Assembly: GCA_902496775.1 (NCBI GenBank)
Contig: CABVCF010000093.1
Span: forward strand, 1 to 6,763
DNA from: an uncultured Collinsella sp.
GTDB lineage: Bacteria; Actinomycetota; Coriobacteriia; Coriobacteriales; Coriobacteriaceae
Length of the DNA stretch: 6,763 nucleotides
Direction of reading: 5' to 3'
Positions 1 through 6,069 of this stretch are shown piece after piece. Below the pieces are notes generated by a model, which was not told the DNA's origin, searched no databases, and was given only the letters and a program-made list of their open reading frames with translations. Made by a program: the position numbers and the translations under genes. Numbering within the stretch: position 1 is the stretch's first letter; each line of letters begins with the position of its first letter.

Positions 1-793
1 CTCGCTGTCGGATATCTACGCCATGGGCGGGCGGCCGAGCCATGCCATGAACCTGCTGTGCATTCCGAGCTGCCTGGGCGTCGAGGTTGCCGGCCAGATT
101 CTGGCGGGCGGCGCCGACAAGTGTGTCGAGGCGGGTTGCTCCATCGCGGGCGGTCACACCATCAACGACGACGAGCCCAAGTACGGCCTGTCCGTGAGCG
201 GGTTTGTCGCGCTCGACCGCATGCTCGCCAACAGCGGTGCTCGCGTGGGCGATGCGTTGCTGCTGACCAAGGCGATCGGCTCGGGCATTATCACTACGGC
301 CATTAAGGGCGAGCTCATCGAGCAGGACGAGGCCGCAGCCATGTTTGACTCGATGCGCACCCTCAACGAGGCGCCGATTCGTCTGGCCGAGGGGCTCGAA
401 CTTCACGGCTGCACCGACATTACGGGCTTTGGCCTTATCGGGCATGCGTGCGAGATGGCCGAGGGCTCGGGCGTGCAGATTGAACTTGCGTCGGGGGCGG
501 TGCCGCTCTTTGACCAGGTGCTCGACATGGCGCGTCTGGGCATTATCCCCGCGGGCTCCTACCGCAACCAGGACTTCTTTGGCCCGCGCGTGACGGCTGA
601 CGATGACCTGGAGCCGGGCATGTTGGATGCGCTGTACGATCCGCAGACTTCGGGTGGTTTGCTTATTGCGGCGCCCGCGAAGGATGTGGATGAGCTTGCG
701 CGTCGCCTGGATGCCGAGGGGCGCATCGCGGCCGTCGTCGGGCGCGTGTGCGAGGCGGAGCTGGGCGGTCCTGCCGTCCGCGTTGTTCGCTAG
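1..793 (+). CDS. selD: Selenide, water dikinase (selenophosphate synthetase), 5'-truncated by the window
   Basis: SelD makes selenophosphate, the activated Se donor, from selenide and ATP in the cytoplasm. The frame is open from base 2 and gives 263 visible residues; the family is about 345 residues, so roughly 80 N-terminal residues lie outside the window. The first ATG in view (base 23) is internal, because the SDIYAMGG motif typical of SelD begins upstream of it. Further family motifs are AGGHTI (visible residues about 49-54), TDITGFGLIGHACEMA in the C-terminal AIRS-type domain, and DPQTSGGLL from visible residue 213. The N-terminal catalytic Cys/Sec and Lys are not in view, so it cannot be said whether this is a selenoprotein form. 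The gene ends in TAG, and yedF follows after 61 bp. Identification is firm from the motifs. Confidence 0.97.
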   Translation, partial: SLSDIYAMGGRPSHAMNLLCIPSCLGVEVAGQILAGGADKCVEAGCSIAGGHTINDDEPKYGLSVSGFVALDRMLANSGARVGDALLLTKAIGSGIITTAIKGELIEQDEAAAMFDSMRTLNEAPIRLAEGLELHGCTDITGFGLIGHACEMAEGSGVQIELASGAVPLFDQVLDMARLGIIPAGSYRNQDFFGPRVTADDDLEPGMLDALYDPQTSGGLLIAAPAKDVDELARRLDAEGRIAAVVGRVCEAELGGPAVRVVR

Positions 794-854
794 CCCGAAC
801 GTTTATGTAACTGTTTGCCGTTTTCTAGAACGGTTCTTTCGAAAGGAATTTGCT

Positions 855-1481
855 ATGTCTACCAAGATTGAAGTCAATGCCATGGGCGATGCCTGCCCGC
901 TGCCCGTCGTCAAGACGCTTAAGGCGCTCAAACAGCTCGATGGCGAGGGTGCCGTGGTGACCTCGGTCGATAACGAGACCGCCGTCAAGAACATCTCCAA
1001 GATGGCGCAGGAGAAGGGCTGCACGGCTTCGGTCGAGAAGATCTCGGACGCCGAGTGGCACGTGACCGTCGCGACTTCTGGCGCCGTTGCCGTGGCCGAT
1101 CCCGAGCAGGATGGCGCTGCCTTCTGTGGTGCCAGCGCCAGCAAGGGCAAACTCGTCATTTCCGTCTACACCGATTGCATGGGCCGTGGCGACGACGAGC
1201 TGGGCCACAAGCTCATGAAGGCCTTCATCTTTGCCGTGACGCAGCAGGAGGAGCTGCCCGCGACCATGCTGTTCTACAACGGCGGCGCCAAGCTCACCGT
1301 CGAGGGCTCTCCGGTGCTCGATGATCTGAATGGCCTGGCCGAGCAGGGTGTCGAGATCCTTACCTGCGGTACCTGCCTCGACCACTATGGCATTAAAGAC
1401 CAGCTTGCGGTGGGCGAGGTCACCAACATGTACGTGATCGTGGAGAAGATGGAGCAGGCCGTGCGCGTCGTGCGCCCGTAG
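855..1481 (+). CDS. yedF: Selenium metabolism protein YedF (TusA-like domain plus DsrE-like domain)
   Basis: A 208-residue protein with two parts. Residues about 4-75 form a TusA/SirA-like sulfurtransferase domain carrying the CPLP motif (Cys14). Residues about 98-205 are DsrE-like, with Cys108 in TDCMGRGDDELG and a CGTC pair at 171-174. This two-domain form is the selenium-linked YedF family, found next to selD. Its exact reaction is not settled; a role in relaying Se or S as a persulfide or perselenide is inferred from the cysteines and context. The frame is open further upstream, but ATG 855 is chosen because AAAGGA (842-847) sits 7 bp before it and the CPLP domain starts there. It lies between selD and a DUF3343 gene in the same direction, probably on one transcript. 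Confidence 0.93.
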   Translation: MSTKIEVNAMGDACPLPVVKTLKALKQLDGEGAVVTSVDNETAVKNISKMAQEKGCTASVEKISDAEWHVTVATSGAVAVADPEQDGAAFCGASASKGKLVISVYTDCMGRGDDELGHKLMKAFIFAVTQQEELPATMLFYNGGAKLTVEGSPVLDDLNGLAEQGVEILTCGTCLDHYGIKDQLAVGEVTNMYVIVEKMEQAVRVVRP

Positions 1482-1500
1482 CGTATTGGTTGGTGTTGCC

Positions 1501-1752
1501 ATGAGGGAGAAGCGCCCGGCGCTTGTCATCACGTTTCCCACCACGGCGGCCGCCATGGGTTGCGAGTCCCTGTGCATCGAGCGCGGCCTTCCCGGGCGAA
1601 CGATTCCCGTGCCCGGGGAGGTCGCTGCCGGCTGCGGTTTGGCGTGGAAGGCGTTGCCTGCCGATGAGGAGCTGCTGCGCGGAGAACTCACCGCGGCGGG
1701 CGTCCCCACCGAGGGCTATACCGTGATTGATATGTGGGAGGTCGTGCGATGA
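1501..1752 (+). CDS. DUF3343 family protein, putative Se/S carrier-like
   Basis: An 83-residue protein that matches the small DUF3343 family, often annotated as a putative Se/S carrier. It has an N-terminal beta strand (ALVITFPTT), then Cys21 and Cys25, and the characteristic Cys45 in AGCGLAW. No biochemical function is proven for the family; carrying Se or S on the conserved Cys is inferred. ATG 1501 is chosen, although an in-frame TTG at 1486 would add five residues (MVGVA). Neither has a clear Shine-Dalgarno, so translation may depend on coupling to yedF, which ends 19 bp upstream. Its stop TGA overlaps the next ATG (ATGA, 1749-1752), and the ribosome-binding site of that next gene lies inside this one. 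Confidence 0.88.
   Translation: MREKRPALVITFPTTAAAMGCESLCIERGLPGRTIPVPGEVAAGCGLAWKALPADEELLRGELTAAGVPTEGYTVIDMWEVVR
1736..1741 (+). promoter_or_regulatory. Ribosome binding site that fixes the start of the desulfurase gene
   Basis: GGGAGG lies 7 bp before ATG 1749, inside the last codons of the DUF3343 gene. It argues for 1749 as the start rather than the upstream in-frame GTG at 1734, which would place this motif inside the coding region. With the ATGA overlap it indicates translational coupling. Confidence 0.75.
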
Positions 1753-2888
1753 TCTACCTGGATAACGCGGCGACGACCATGCACAAGCCGCAGACGGTCA
1801 TCGATGCCGTGACGCAGGCGATGTGCTCGCTTGGCAATGCCGGGCGCGGCGCCACGTCGGGTGCCCTCGATGCCGCTCGTACGATTCACACTTGCCGTGC
1901 CAAACTCGCGCGCCTTTTGGGTTGCCCGAGGGCGGACCATGCGTGCTTTACGCCCAACTCCACCGCGGCGCTCAACACCGCCATCAACGGGGTGGTTTGC
2001 CCCGGCGACCGCGTGGTTACGACGGTGCTTGAGCACAACTCGGTGCTACGTCCGCTCAATCGCTTGGCGGCGGAGCAGGGGGTGACGGTTGAGCATGCGG
2101 GTTGCGATGCGGACGGCGTTCTCGATTATGACGAGCTCGAGCAGCTGGTCACGCCGGGCACGCGTGCCGTGGTGGTGACGCACGCCTCCAATGTGACCGG
2201 CAATGAGGTCGACATTGCGCGCGTGGCCGCCATGGCCCATGCGGCAGGCGCGCTTGCGATCGTCGACGCCTCGCAGTCTGCCGGCACTGCGAAGATTGAC
2301 ATGGATGCCATGGGACTCGACGTCGTGTGCTTTACCGGCCACAAGGGGCTCATGGGTCCGCAGGGGACCGGCGGCCTGGCCGTGGCAGAGGGCATTGACG
2401 TGGCTCCGTGGGCCATGGGCGGCACGGGCGTGCACAGCTTCGACCCACTGCAGCCGCTTGAGTGGCCCACGCGCCTTGAGGCGGGCACGCTCAACGGTCA
2501 CGGCATCGCTGGACTTTCTGCCGGTCTCGACTTTATCGAGGCACAAGGCGGGGTCGAGGCGATTGCGGCACATGAGCGCTCGCTTGCAGAGCGCTTCCTC
2601 GCCGGTGTTCGCGAGATTCCAGGGATTAAGCTCTACGGTGCGTTTGACCAGCCGACGCGCTCTGCGATTGTGTCGCTCAACGTGGGTGATATCGATTCGG
2701 CCGAGATCTCGGACGCGCTCATGCAAGGGTGGGGGATTGCGACGCGCCCCGGCGCCCATTGCGCCCCGCTCATGCACCGTGCGCTGGGGACCGAGCGTCA
2801 GGGTGTCGTTCGCTTCTCGTTTGGGTATTTCAACACGGACGAGGAAGTCGACACCGCGATTGACGCTTTGCGCGATTTAGCCTGCTAG
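1749..2888 (+). CDS. Cysteine desulfurase family protein (class V aminotransferase fold)
   Basis: A 379-residue PLP enzyme of the SufS/Csd/NifS type. It opens with MIYLDNAATT, has the HASNVTG motif, the Asp of VDASQSAG, the PLP lysine Lys199 in TGHKGLMGPQGTGG, and the catalytic Cys338 in RPGAHCAPL near the C-terminus. Expected activity is removal of S (or Se) from cysteine or selenocysteine to give alanine and an enzyme-bound persulfide or perselenide. The length is near that of the cysteine desulfurase subfamily often linked to selD/yedF. It is the last gene of the operon, overlaps DUF3343 by 4 bp, and is followed by a terminator 15 bp after its stop. It could serve general Fe-S or sulfur supply, but the neighbours make selenium delivery more likely. 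A sufS or csd symbol is not assigned because the subfamily cannot be fixed by eye. Confidence 0.93.
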   Translation: MIYLDNAATTMHKPQTVIDAVTQAMCSLGNAGRGATSGALDAARTIHTCRAKLARLLGCPRADHACFTPNSTAALNTAINGVVCPGDRVVTTVLEHNSVLRPLNRLAAEQGVTVEHAGCDADGVLDYDELEQLVTPGTRAVVVTHASNVTGNEVDIARVAAMAHAAGALAIVDASQSAGTAKIDMDAMGLDVVCFTGHKGLMGPQGTGGLAVAEGIDVAPWAMGGTGVHSFDPLQPLEWPTRLEAGTLNGHGIAGLSAGLDFIEAQGGVEAIAAHERSLAERFLAGVREIPGIKLYGAFDQPTRSAIVSLNVGDIDSAEISDALMQGWGIATRPGAHCAPLMHRALGTERQGVVRFSFGYFNTDEEVDTAIDALRDLAC

Positions 2889-2902
2889 AGCGTATATACT
2901 TG

Positions 2903-2937
2903 CGGGACGGGCGTTTTTGCCCGTCCCGTTTTTGTTT
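2903..2937 (+). terminator. Rho-independent terminator of the selenium operon
   Basis: A perfect 10-bp stem (2903-2912 with 2919-2928, CGGGACGGGC and its complement) has a 6-nt loop and is followed by TTTTTGTTT. It sits 15 bp after the desulfurase stop and only 20 bp before the brnQ start, so it also lies in the immediate brnQ upstream region. Confidence 0.93.
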
Positions 2938-2956
2938 CGACCCGAAAGGTGTGCCT

Positions 2957-4315
2957 ATGGCCTCATCCGCACCGCGCGGTCTGCGCTCCGACCATGTCGT
3001 TACCGTCGGCATCGCCCTGTTCTCGATGCTCTTTGGCGCCGGTAACCTCATCATTCCGCCGTTGCTGGCGCTCCAGGCCGGCACGGCCACACCGCTTGCC
3101 ATGGTTGGCTTTTTGATTGCCGCCATCGGCCTGCCCGTCATGGGCTTTATCGCCGTGGCGCTTGCCGGCACGGCGCGTGAGCTTGCCGGCCGCGTGCATC
3201 CCAAGTTTGGCGAGTTCTTTGTCGCGGCGGTCTACCTGGCCATCGGCCCGTGCCTGGCCATTCCGCGCACAAGCTCTACGGCGTTCGAAATGCTGGTGCC
3301 GCTGCTACCTGAGAGCGTTTCGCTTGGCACGGCACGTCTGGTGTTTGCCATCGGGTTCTTCGTCGTCGCGTTTGCGCTCACGCTGCGCCCGGGTGTCATC
3401 ACACGCGTACTCGGCCGCATTACGGGCCCCGCGCTCATTGCGCTCATCGTGCTGGTCGTGGGTGCTGCCGTGATCTCGCCGCTGGGACCGGCTGCCGCGC
3501 CTCAGGCTCCCTACGATGCAGGCGCCGCCGTGCAGGGCTTTTTGACCGGTTACCAGACCATGGACCTGCTCGCGTCGCTCGCCTTCGGCATCATCATCGC
3601 CGAGACCATCCACGAGCTGGGCGTTACTGATGACAAGCGCGTGGCCTTTGAGATTTCGCGCTCCGGTGTGATCGCCGGCGCACTCATGGCCGTCATTTAC
3701 TGCGGCCTGGCGCTTGCCGGCACGCAGCTCAGCACCGTGATGCCCGATGCCACCAATGGCGCCGCCATCCTTGCCCGCTCTGCCTCCATGCACTTTGGCC
3801 TTGTCGGCACGGTTATCGTCTTTGCGATTTTCTTCCTAGCCTGTATGAACGTGTGCATCGGCCTCATCAGCTGCTGCTCGCGTTACTTCTGCGAGACGTA
3901 TGTGGTTGAAGGGGGAGCGGAGGCCTCCGAGGAGGCCATGCGCCGTCCCTTTGCGATTCTCGCCTTTGTGTTCGCAGCGTTTTCGTGCGTGCTCTCCAAC
4001 GTGGGCCTCGACGTGATCCTTATGTTCTCGGTGCCCATGCTCAACGCCTTGTATCCCGTCGCCATCGTGCTGGTGCTGATGGGTTTGGTACACGGCTTTT
4101 GCGACGCGCACCCGCAGGTGTGGGTCTGGGTCGGCGGCGTTGTCGCGGTACAGAGCGTAATCACTTCGGTCCGCGATGCGTTCTTTGCTGGCGCGTGGCT
4201 GCCGTTTGATGCGTTGCCGCTGGCAGATATCGGCGCTGCGTGGGCGCCGGTTGCTGTGGTCGCGTTTGTGATTGGTCTGGTTCATAGCCAGTTTGTCGCA
4301 CATTCGAGGAGCTAG
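2957..4315 (+). CDS. brnQ: Branched-chain amino acid transport system II carrier protein (Na+-coupled symporter)
   Basis: A 452-residue, very hydrophobic inner-membrane protein of the BrnQ/LIVCS family, which imports Leu, Ile and Val with a cation. Family motifs are FSMLFGAGNLIIPP (residues 22-35, first TM segment), AIGPCLAIPRTSSTAFE (95-111) and GFLTGYQTMDLLASLAFGIII (194-214). Hydrophobic stretches at about 13-36, 45-70, 85-105, 123-143, 155-174, 200-217, 235-256, 280-306, 331-347, 352-377, 387-405 and 425-446 fit the usual 12 segments, and the length is normal. ATG 2957 is chosen because GAAAGG (2944-2949) lies 7 bp upstream and the protein then begins at the usual place just before TM1. 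No clear promoter lies between the preceding terminator and the start. It is functionally unrelated to the selenium genes. Confidence 0.95.
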   Translation: MASSAPRGLRSDHVVTVGIALFSMLFGAGNLIIPPLLALQAGTATPLAMVGFLIAAIGLPVMGFIAVALAGTARELAGRVHPKFGEFFVAAVYLAIGPCLAIPRTSSTAFEMLVPLLPESVSLGTARLVFAIGFFVVAFALTLRPGVITRVLGRITGPALIALIVLVVGAAVISPLGPAAAPQAPYDAGAAVQGFLTGYQTMDLLASLAFGIIIAETIHELGVTDDKRVAFEISRSGVIAGALMAVIYCGLALAGTQLSTVMPDATNGAAILARSASMHFGLVGTVIVFAIFFLACMNVCIGLISCCSRYFCETYVVEGGAEASEEAMRRPFAILAFVFAAFSCVLSNVGLDVILMFSVPMLNALYPVAIVLVLMGLVHGFCDAHPQVWVWVGGVVAVQSVITSVRDAFFAGAWLPFDALPLADIGAAWAPVAVVAFVIGLVHSQFVAHSRS

Positions 4316-4326
4316 GGTTTCTGCGC

Positions 4327-4355
4327 TTGCACAGGCGGGGAGTCTCCCCTATAAT
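4327..4355 (+). promoter_or_regulatory. Sigma70-type promoter of the tRNA-Pro/tRNA-Gly unit
   Basis: TTGCAC (4327-4332) and a perfect TATAAT (4350-4355) are separated by 17 bp. This is a near-consensus vegetative promoter about 50 bp before tRNA-Pro, starting 11 bp after the brnQ stop. The spacer holds the palindrome GGGGAGTCTCCCC (4337-4349), which abuts the -10 box. Confidence 0.85.
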
Positions 4356-4406
4356 TTCCTTCGCTTTGGGATACGCAAGGTCTAGACCTTAGCTGCTCAA
4401 CACCTT

Positions 4407-4483
4407 CGGGACGTGGCGCAGTTTGGTAGCGCGCCTGCTTTGGGAGCAGGATGTCGCAGGTTCAAATCCTGTCGTCCCGACCA
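4407..4483 (+). tRNA. tRNA-Pro (anticodon TGG)
   Basis: A complete cloverleaf of 77 nt including an encoded CCA (4481-4483). The acceptor stem is CGGGACG (4407-4413) with CGTCCCG (4473-4479), and the discriminator is A. The anticodon stem is CCTGC/GCAGG around loop TTTGGGA, with anticodon TGG at 4441-4443. The T arm is GCAGG-TTCAAAT-CCTGT-like. TGG reads CCA and, by wobble, other proline codons. Confidence 0.97.
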
Positions 4484-4489
4484 TATCTT

Positions 4490-4563
4490 GCGGGCGTAGT
4501 TCAATGGTAGAACCCCAGCCTTCCAAGCTGATGACGCGGGTTCGATTCCCGTCGCCCGCTCCA
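4490..4563 (+). tRNA. tRNA-Gly (anticodon TCC)
   Basis: A 74-nt tRNA with encoded CCA (4561-4563), 6 bp after tRNA-Pro and on the same transcript. The acceptor stem is GCGGGCG (4490-4496) with CGCCCGC (4553-4559), and the discriminator is T. The anticodon loop is CTTCCAA, with anticodon TCC at 4522-4524. The T arm is CGGG-TTCGATT-CCCG. The outermost anticodon-stem pair (4515 with 4531) reads C against A, so that stem has four Watson-Crick pairs. Confidence 0.97.
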
Positions 4564-4576
4564 TTAGATAGACGAA

Positions 4577-4610
4577 CGGCTCTGGTTCCTTTTGGGACCA
4601 GAGCTGTTTT
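4577..4610 (+). terminator. Rho-independent terminator of the tRNA operon
   Basis: A 13-bp stem (4577-4589 with 4594-4606, with two G-U wobbles) closes on a TTTT loop and runs into TTTT. It starts 13 bp after the tRNA-Gly CCA and ends the two-tRNA transcript. Confidence 0.9.
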
Positions 4611-4632
4611 CATATACATGCCGGGGACCCCA

Positions 4633-4713
4633 CATCCCCTCCTAAGTTGCGGTGAAATAGTTCCTGGATTAGCCGCAACAGCTGTTATCCAGGAACTATT
4701 TCACCGCAACTTA
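4633..4713. repeat. Hairpin-forming palindromic repeat, copy 1
   Basis: A perfect 27-bp inverted repeat (4643-4669 with 4687-4713) surrounds a 17-nt centre. The arms begin TAAGTTGCGGTGAAATAG. The centre itself contains the palindrome AACAGCTGTT (4677-4686). Together with 10 bases to its left, the left arm (4633-4670) is identical over 38 bases to the complement of 5998-6035 in copy 2. No T-run follows, so it is not a simple terminator. It is non-coding and resembles a REP/MITE-type intergenic element. The family is not identified. Confidence 0.88.
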
Positions 4714-4774
4714 TTGAGACCGAGCGGGCTGGGTCGATGATGGGTTCTTTTGTCGAGAAGATGAGGGCGGCCGG

Positions 4775-5782
4775 TCAGGAGTCTGCGTAGGGTTTTGTGG
4801 TCGGTATACCGTAGCCGCGCATCATGGAGCCGAACGCTTTGACATCGTAGGTGTCTAAGAGCTTGAAATGAATGACGTTGTGGCCCATAGCACGCAGGTT
4901 CGCGTCGCGCACGAGGGCAGCTCGATAGGTTTTTGCCGCAGTATGTTCCGGATCATTTTGGGCATCGCCCTCAAACTTGCCCAGTCCATGCAGCTCAGCC
5001 AGCATCCAAGAGCCGTTTGGCATCTGCCAGCCGTAATCTGCCAAATAATAGCCGGCGTTTCCCGGCCGAGTGATTTCAACCTGAAGTTCGGGAGCGGCAA
5101 CTCCTGCCATAATCATTGCCGCTCGTGCTTCGGATTCTCCACCGTTATCCGACCTGCCATCCATGTGTTCAAAAACGTCAAATGCGCGCGCGATGCCGTG
5201 CAATCCGCGGCAGTTCGCTTGTGCATATGCACGCAATTCTTCACGCTCGACACCGTACTCACGAGCCAACCCGTCGACATAGCCTAGTGCATATCGAAAA
5301 GCGCTCGTTCGGGCGATGTCGACCACCGTGCGATATGGATCCGTTAGCGTAAACGGGCCGAGCTGCCATACGTCGCCCGGTCGCCAGCGTCGGTATTCAA
5401 CGAATTCGTACATATCGCGTCTGGTGGAACGCGGTAGCAGCACTTGCACCTTGTCGAGAAGCGAATATGCAGAACCGATGCCATAGAGCAGCGCCGCCGT
5501 TGCTCCACAAAACACGGCAGCCGGTTCAACGACCGCAATAGCGGATGCCAATTGAAAGATGCGATCTTCGACGCCGAGGTCATTCCAATACGCGGGATCA
5601 GCGTAGACATGGTTGTAGAGTCGAATAATCATCTCTTTTTGCATGAGCGCGTAGGCACAGCGTTCGTCCCATTTTTTGGTAGCTACAAACAGGTGCCCGC
5701 CATGATGGGCCTCGAATAACCGGAAGAACAGCTCTGCTTGCGGTTTGGAACAGCGTTTATCATGACTCATTTTCGACCCCAT
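4775..5782 (-). CDS. AbiEi-like antitoxin/regulator fused to a DUF559/Vsr-type nuclease-fold domain
   Basis: A 335-residue protein. Residues about 15-62 look like the N-terminal winged-helix part of AbiEi-type proteins, ending in RLYNHVYADP. Residues about 75-200 match the AbiEi middle region (FCGATAALLYGI, TLTDPYRTVVDIAR). From about 208 (GRSDNGGESEARAAMIMAG) to 306 the pattern fits the DUF559/very-short-patch-repair-like fold: E216/E218, D249, E263-L-H-G, K269, then RDANLRAMGHNVIHF. The usual ExDG is ELHG here, so nuclease activity is uncertain. ATG 5782 gives MGSKM; ATG 5770 (MSHDKR) is an alternative, and neither has a strong ribosome-binding site. No AbiEii nucleotidyltransferase gene adjoins it. 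Two inverted hairpin repeats bracket it, and its GC content is lower than that of brnQ and the selenium genes. A role in phage defence or plasmid stability is inference. Confidence 0.8.
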   Translation of the reverse strand: MGSKMSHDKRCSKPQAELFFRLFEAHHGGHLFVATKKWDERCAYALMQKEMIIRLYNHVYADPAYWNDLGVEDRIFQLASAIAVVEPAAVFCGATAALLYGIGSAYSLLDKVQVLLPRSTRRDMYEFVEYRRWRPGDVWQLGPFTLTDPYRTVVDIARTSAFRYALGYVDGLAREYGVEREELRAYAQANCRGLHGIARAFDVFEHMDGRSDNGGESEARAAMIMAGVAAPELQVEITRPGNAGYYLADYGWQMPNGSWMLAELHGLGKFEGDAQNDPEHTAAKTYRAALVRDANLRAMGHNVIHFKLLDTYDVKAFGSMMRGYGIPTTKPYADS

Positions 5783-5822
5783 GGTCTCGAGGGGGGAGTG
5801 AATGACACTACGCTATCCCATA

Positions 5823-5877
5823 TTTGGTCCGCCAGACCTTGCCATGAACTGACCAAAAGCTTGACGGGGCAGGTCAG
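5823..5877. promoter_or_regulatory. Cluster of inverted repeats upstream of the AbiEi-like gene, possible operator
   Basis: In the 173 bp between this gene's start and repeat copy 2, TTTGGTC (5823-5829) pairs with GACCAAA (5851-5857), and CTGACC (5849-5854) pairs with GGTCAG (5872-5877). GCCATGA also recurs at 5841-5847 and 5879-5885. Known AbiEi antitoxins bind inverted repeats in their own promoters, so autoregulation is possible. No convincing -35/-10 pair was found on the minus strand. Confidence 0.35.
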
Positions 5878-5916
5878 AGCCATGAGCCAGAGCTAAACAT
5901 ATCGGCAAACGGTTGA

Positions 5917-5939
5917 TTAGTGCCCCTCGGTGGCACTAA
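5917..5939. repeat. Short perfect inverted repeat (8-bp arms)
   Basis: TTAGTGCC and GGCACTAA flank a 7-nt centre, CCTCGGT. On the plus strand it runs into AAAA, and read on the minus strand the T-run lies before the stem, so it is not a terminator in either sense. It lies between repeat copy 2 and the AbiEi-like gene and may be an operator or a secondary-structure element. Confidence 0.5.
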
Positions 5940-5955
5940 AAACCACCCTTACAGA

Positions 5956-6035
5956 AAGTTGCGGTGAAATAGTTCTTGAAAAGCTCGAATAAGCCTAAAT
6001 CCAGGAACTATTTCACCGCAACTTAGGAGGGGATG
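5956..6035. repeat. Hairpin-forming palindromic repeat, copy 2 (inverted relative to copy 1)
   Basis: The arms 5956-5978 and 6002-6024 pair over 23 bp with a single G-U type wobble (5976) around a 23-nt centre. The outer side (5998-6035) is the exact reverse complement of 38 bases of copy 1 (4633-4670), while the centres of the two copies differ fully. Conserved arms with variable loops suggest that the arms carry the function or were recently copied. The longer conserved sides of both copies face outward from the AbiEi-like gene. Confidence 0.88.
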
Positions 6036-6069
6036 GGGCTGAGAGGCGGGCGATGCCGTTGCCTGCCGG

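Noticed and set aside
818..833. CCGTT/AACGG hairpin between selD and yedF
   Set aside because: It has only five pairs and is followed by a mixed TTCTTTC run, too weak to call a terminator. The genes most likely share a transcript.
825..1709. 294-codon minus-strand open frame opposite yedF and DUF3343
   Set aside because: It is antisense to two well-supported genes, its composition is rich in Gly, His and Arg as expected from a complementary GC-rich reading, and it has no family motif.
2046..2777. 243-codon minus-strand open frame
   Set aside because: It is the antisense shadow of the desulfurase gene, whose Lys199 and Cys338 motifs settle the coding strand.
4407..4563. Duplicate of a tRNA 3' end as an attachment site within the window
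   Set aside because: No second copy of either tRNA 3' end was seen between 4564 and 6763; any such site would lie outside the window.
4423..4740. 105-codon plus-strand open frame
   Set aside because: It runs through both tRNA genes, their terminator and the hairpin repeat, so it cannot be a real protein gene.
4633..6035. CRISPR array
   Set aside because: There are only two repeat copies, they are inverted and 1.3 kb apart with a gene between them, so there is no spacer periodicity.
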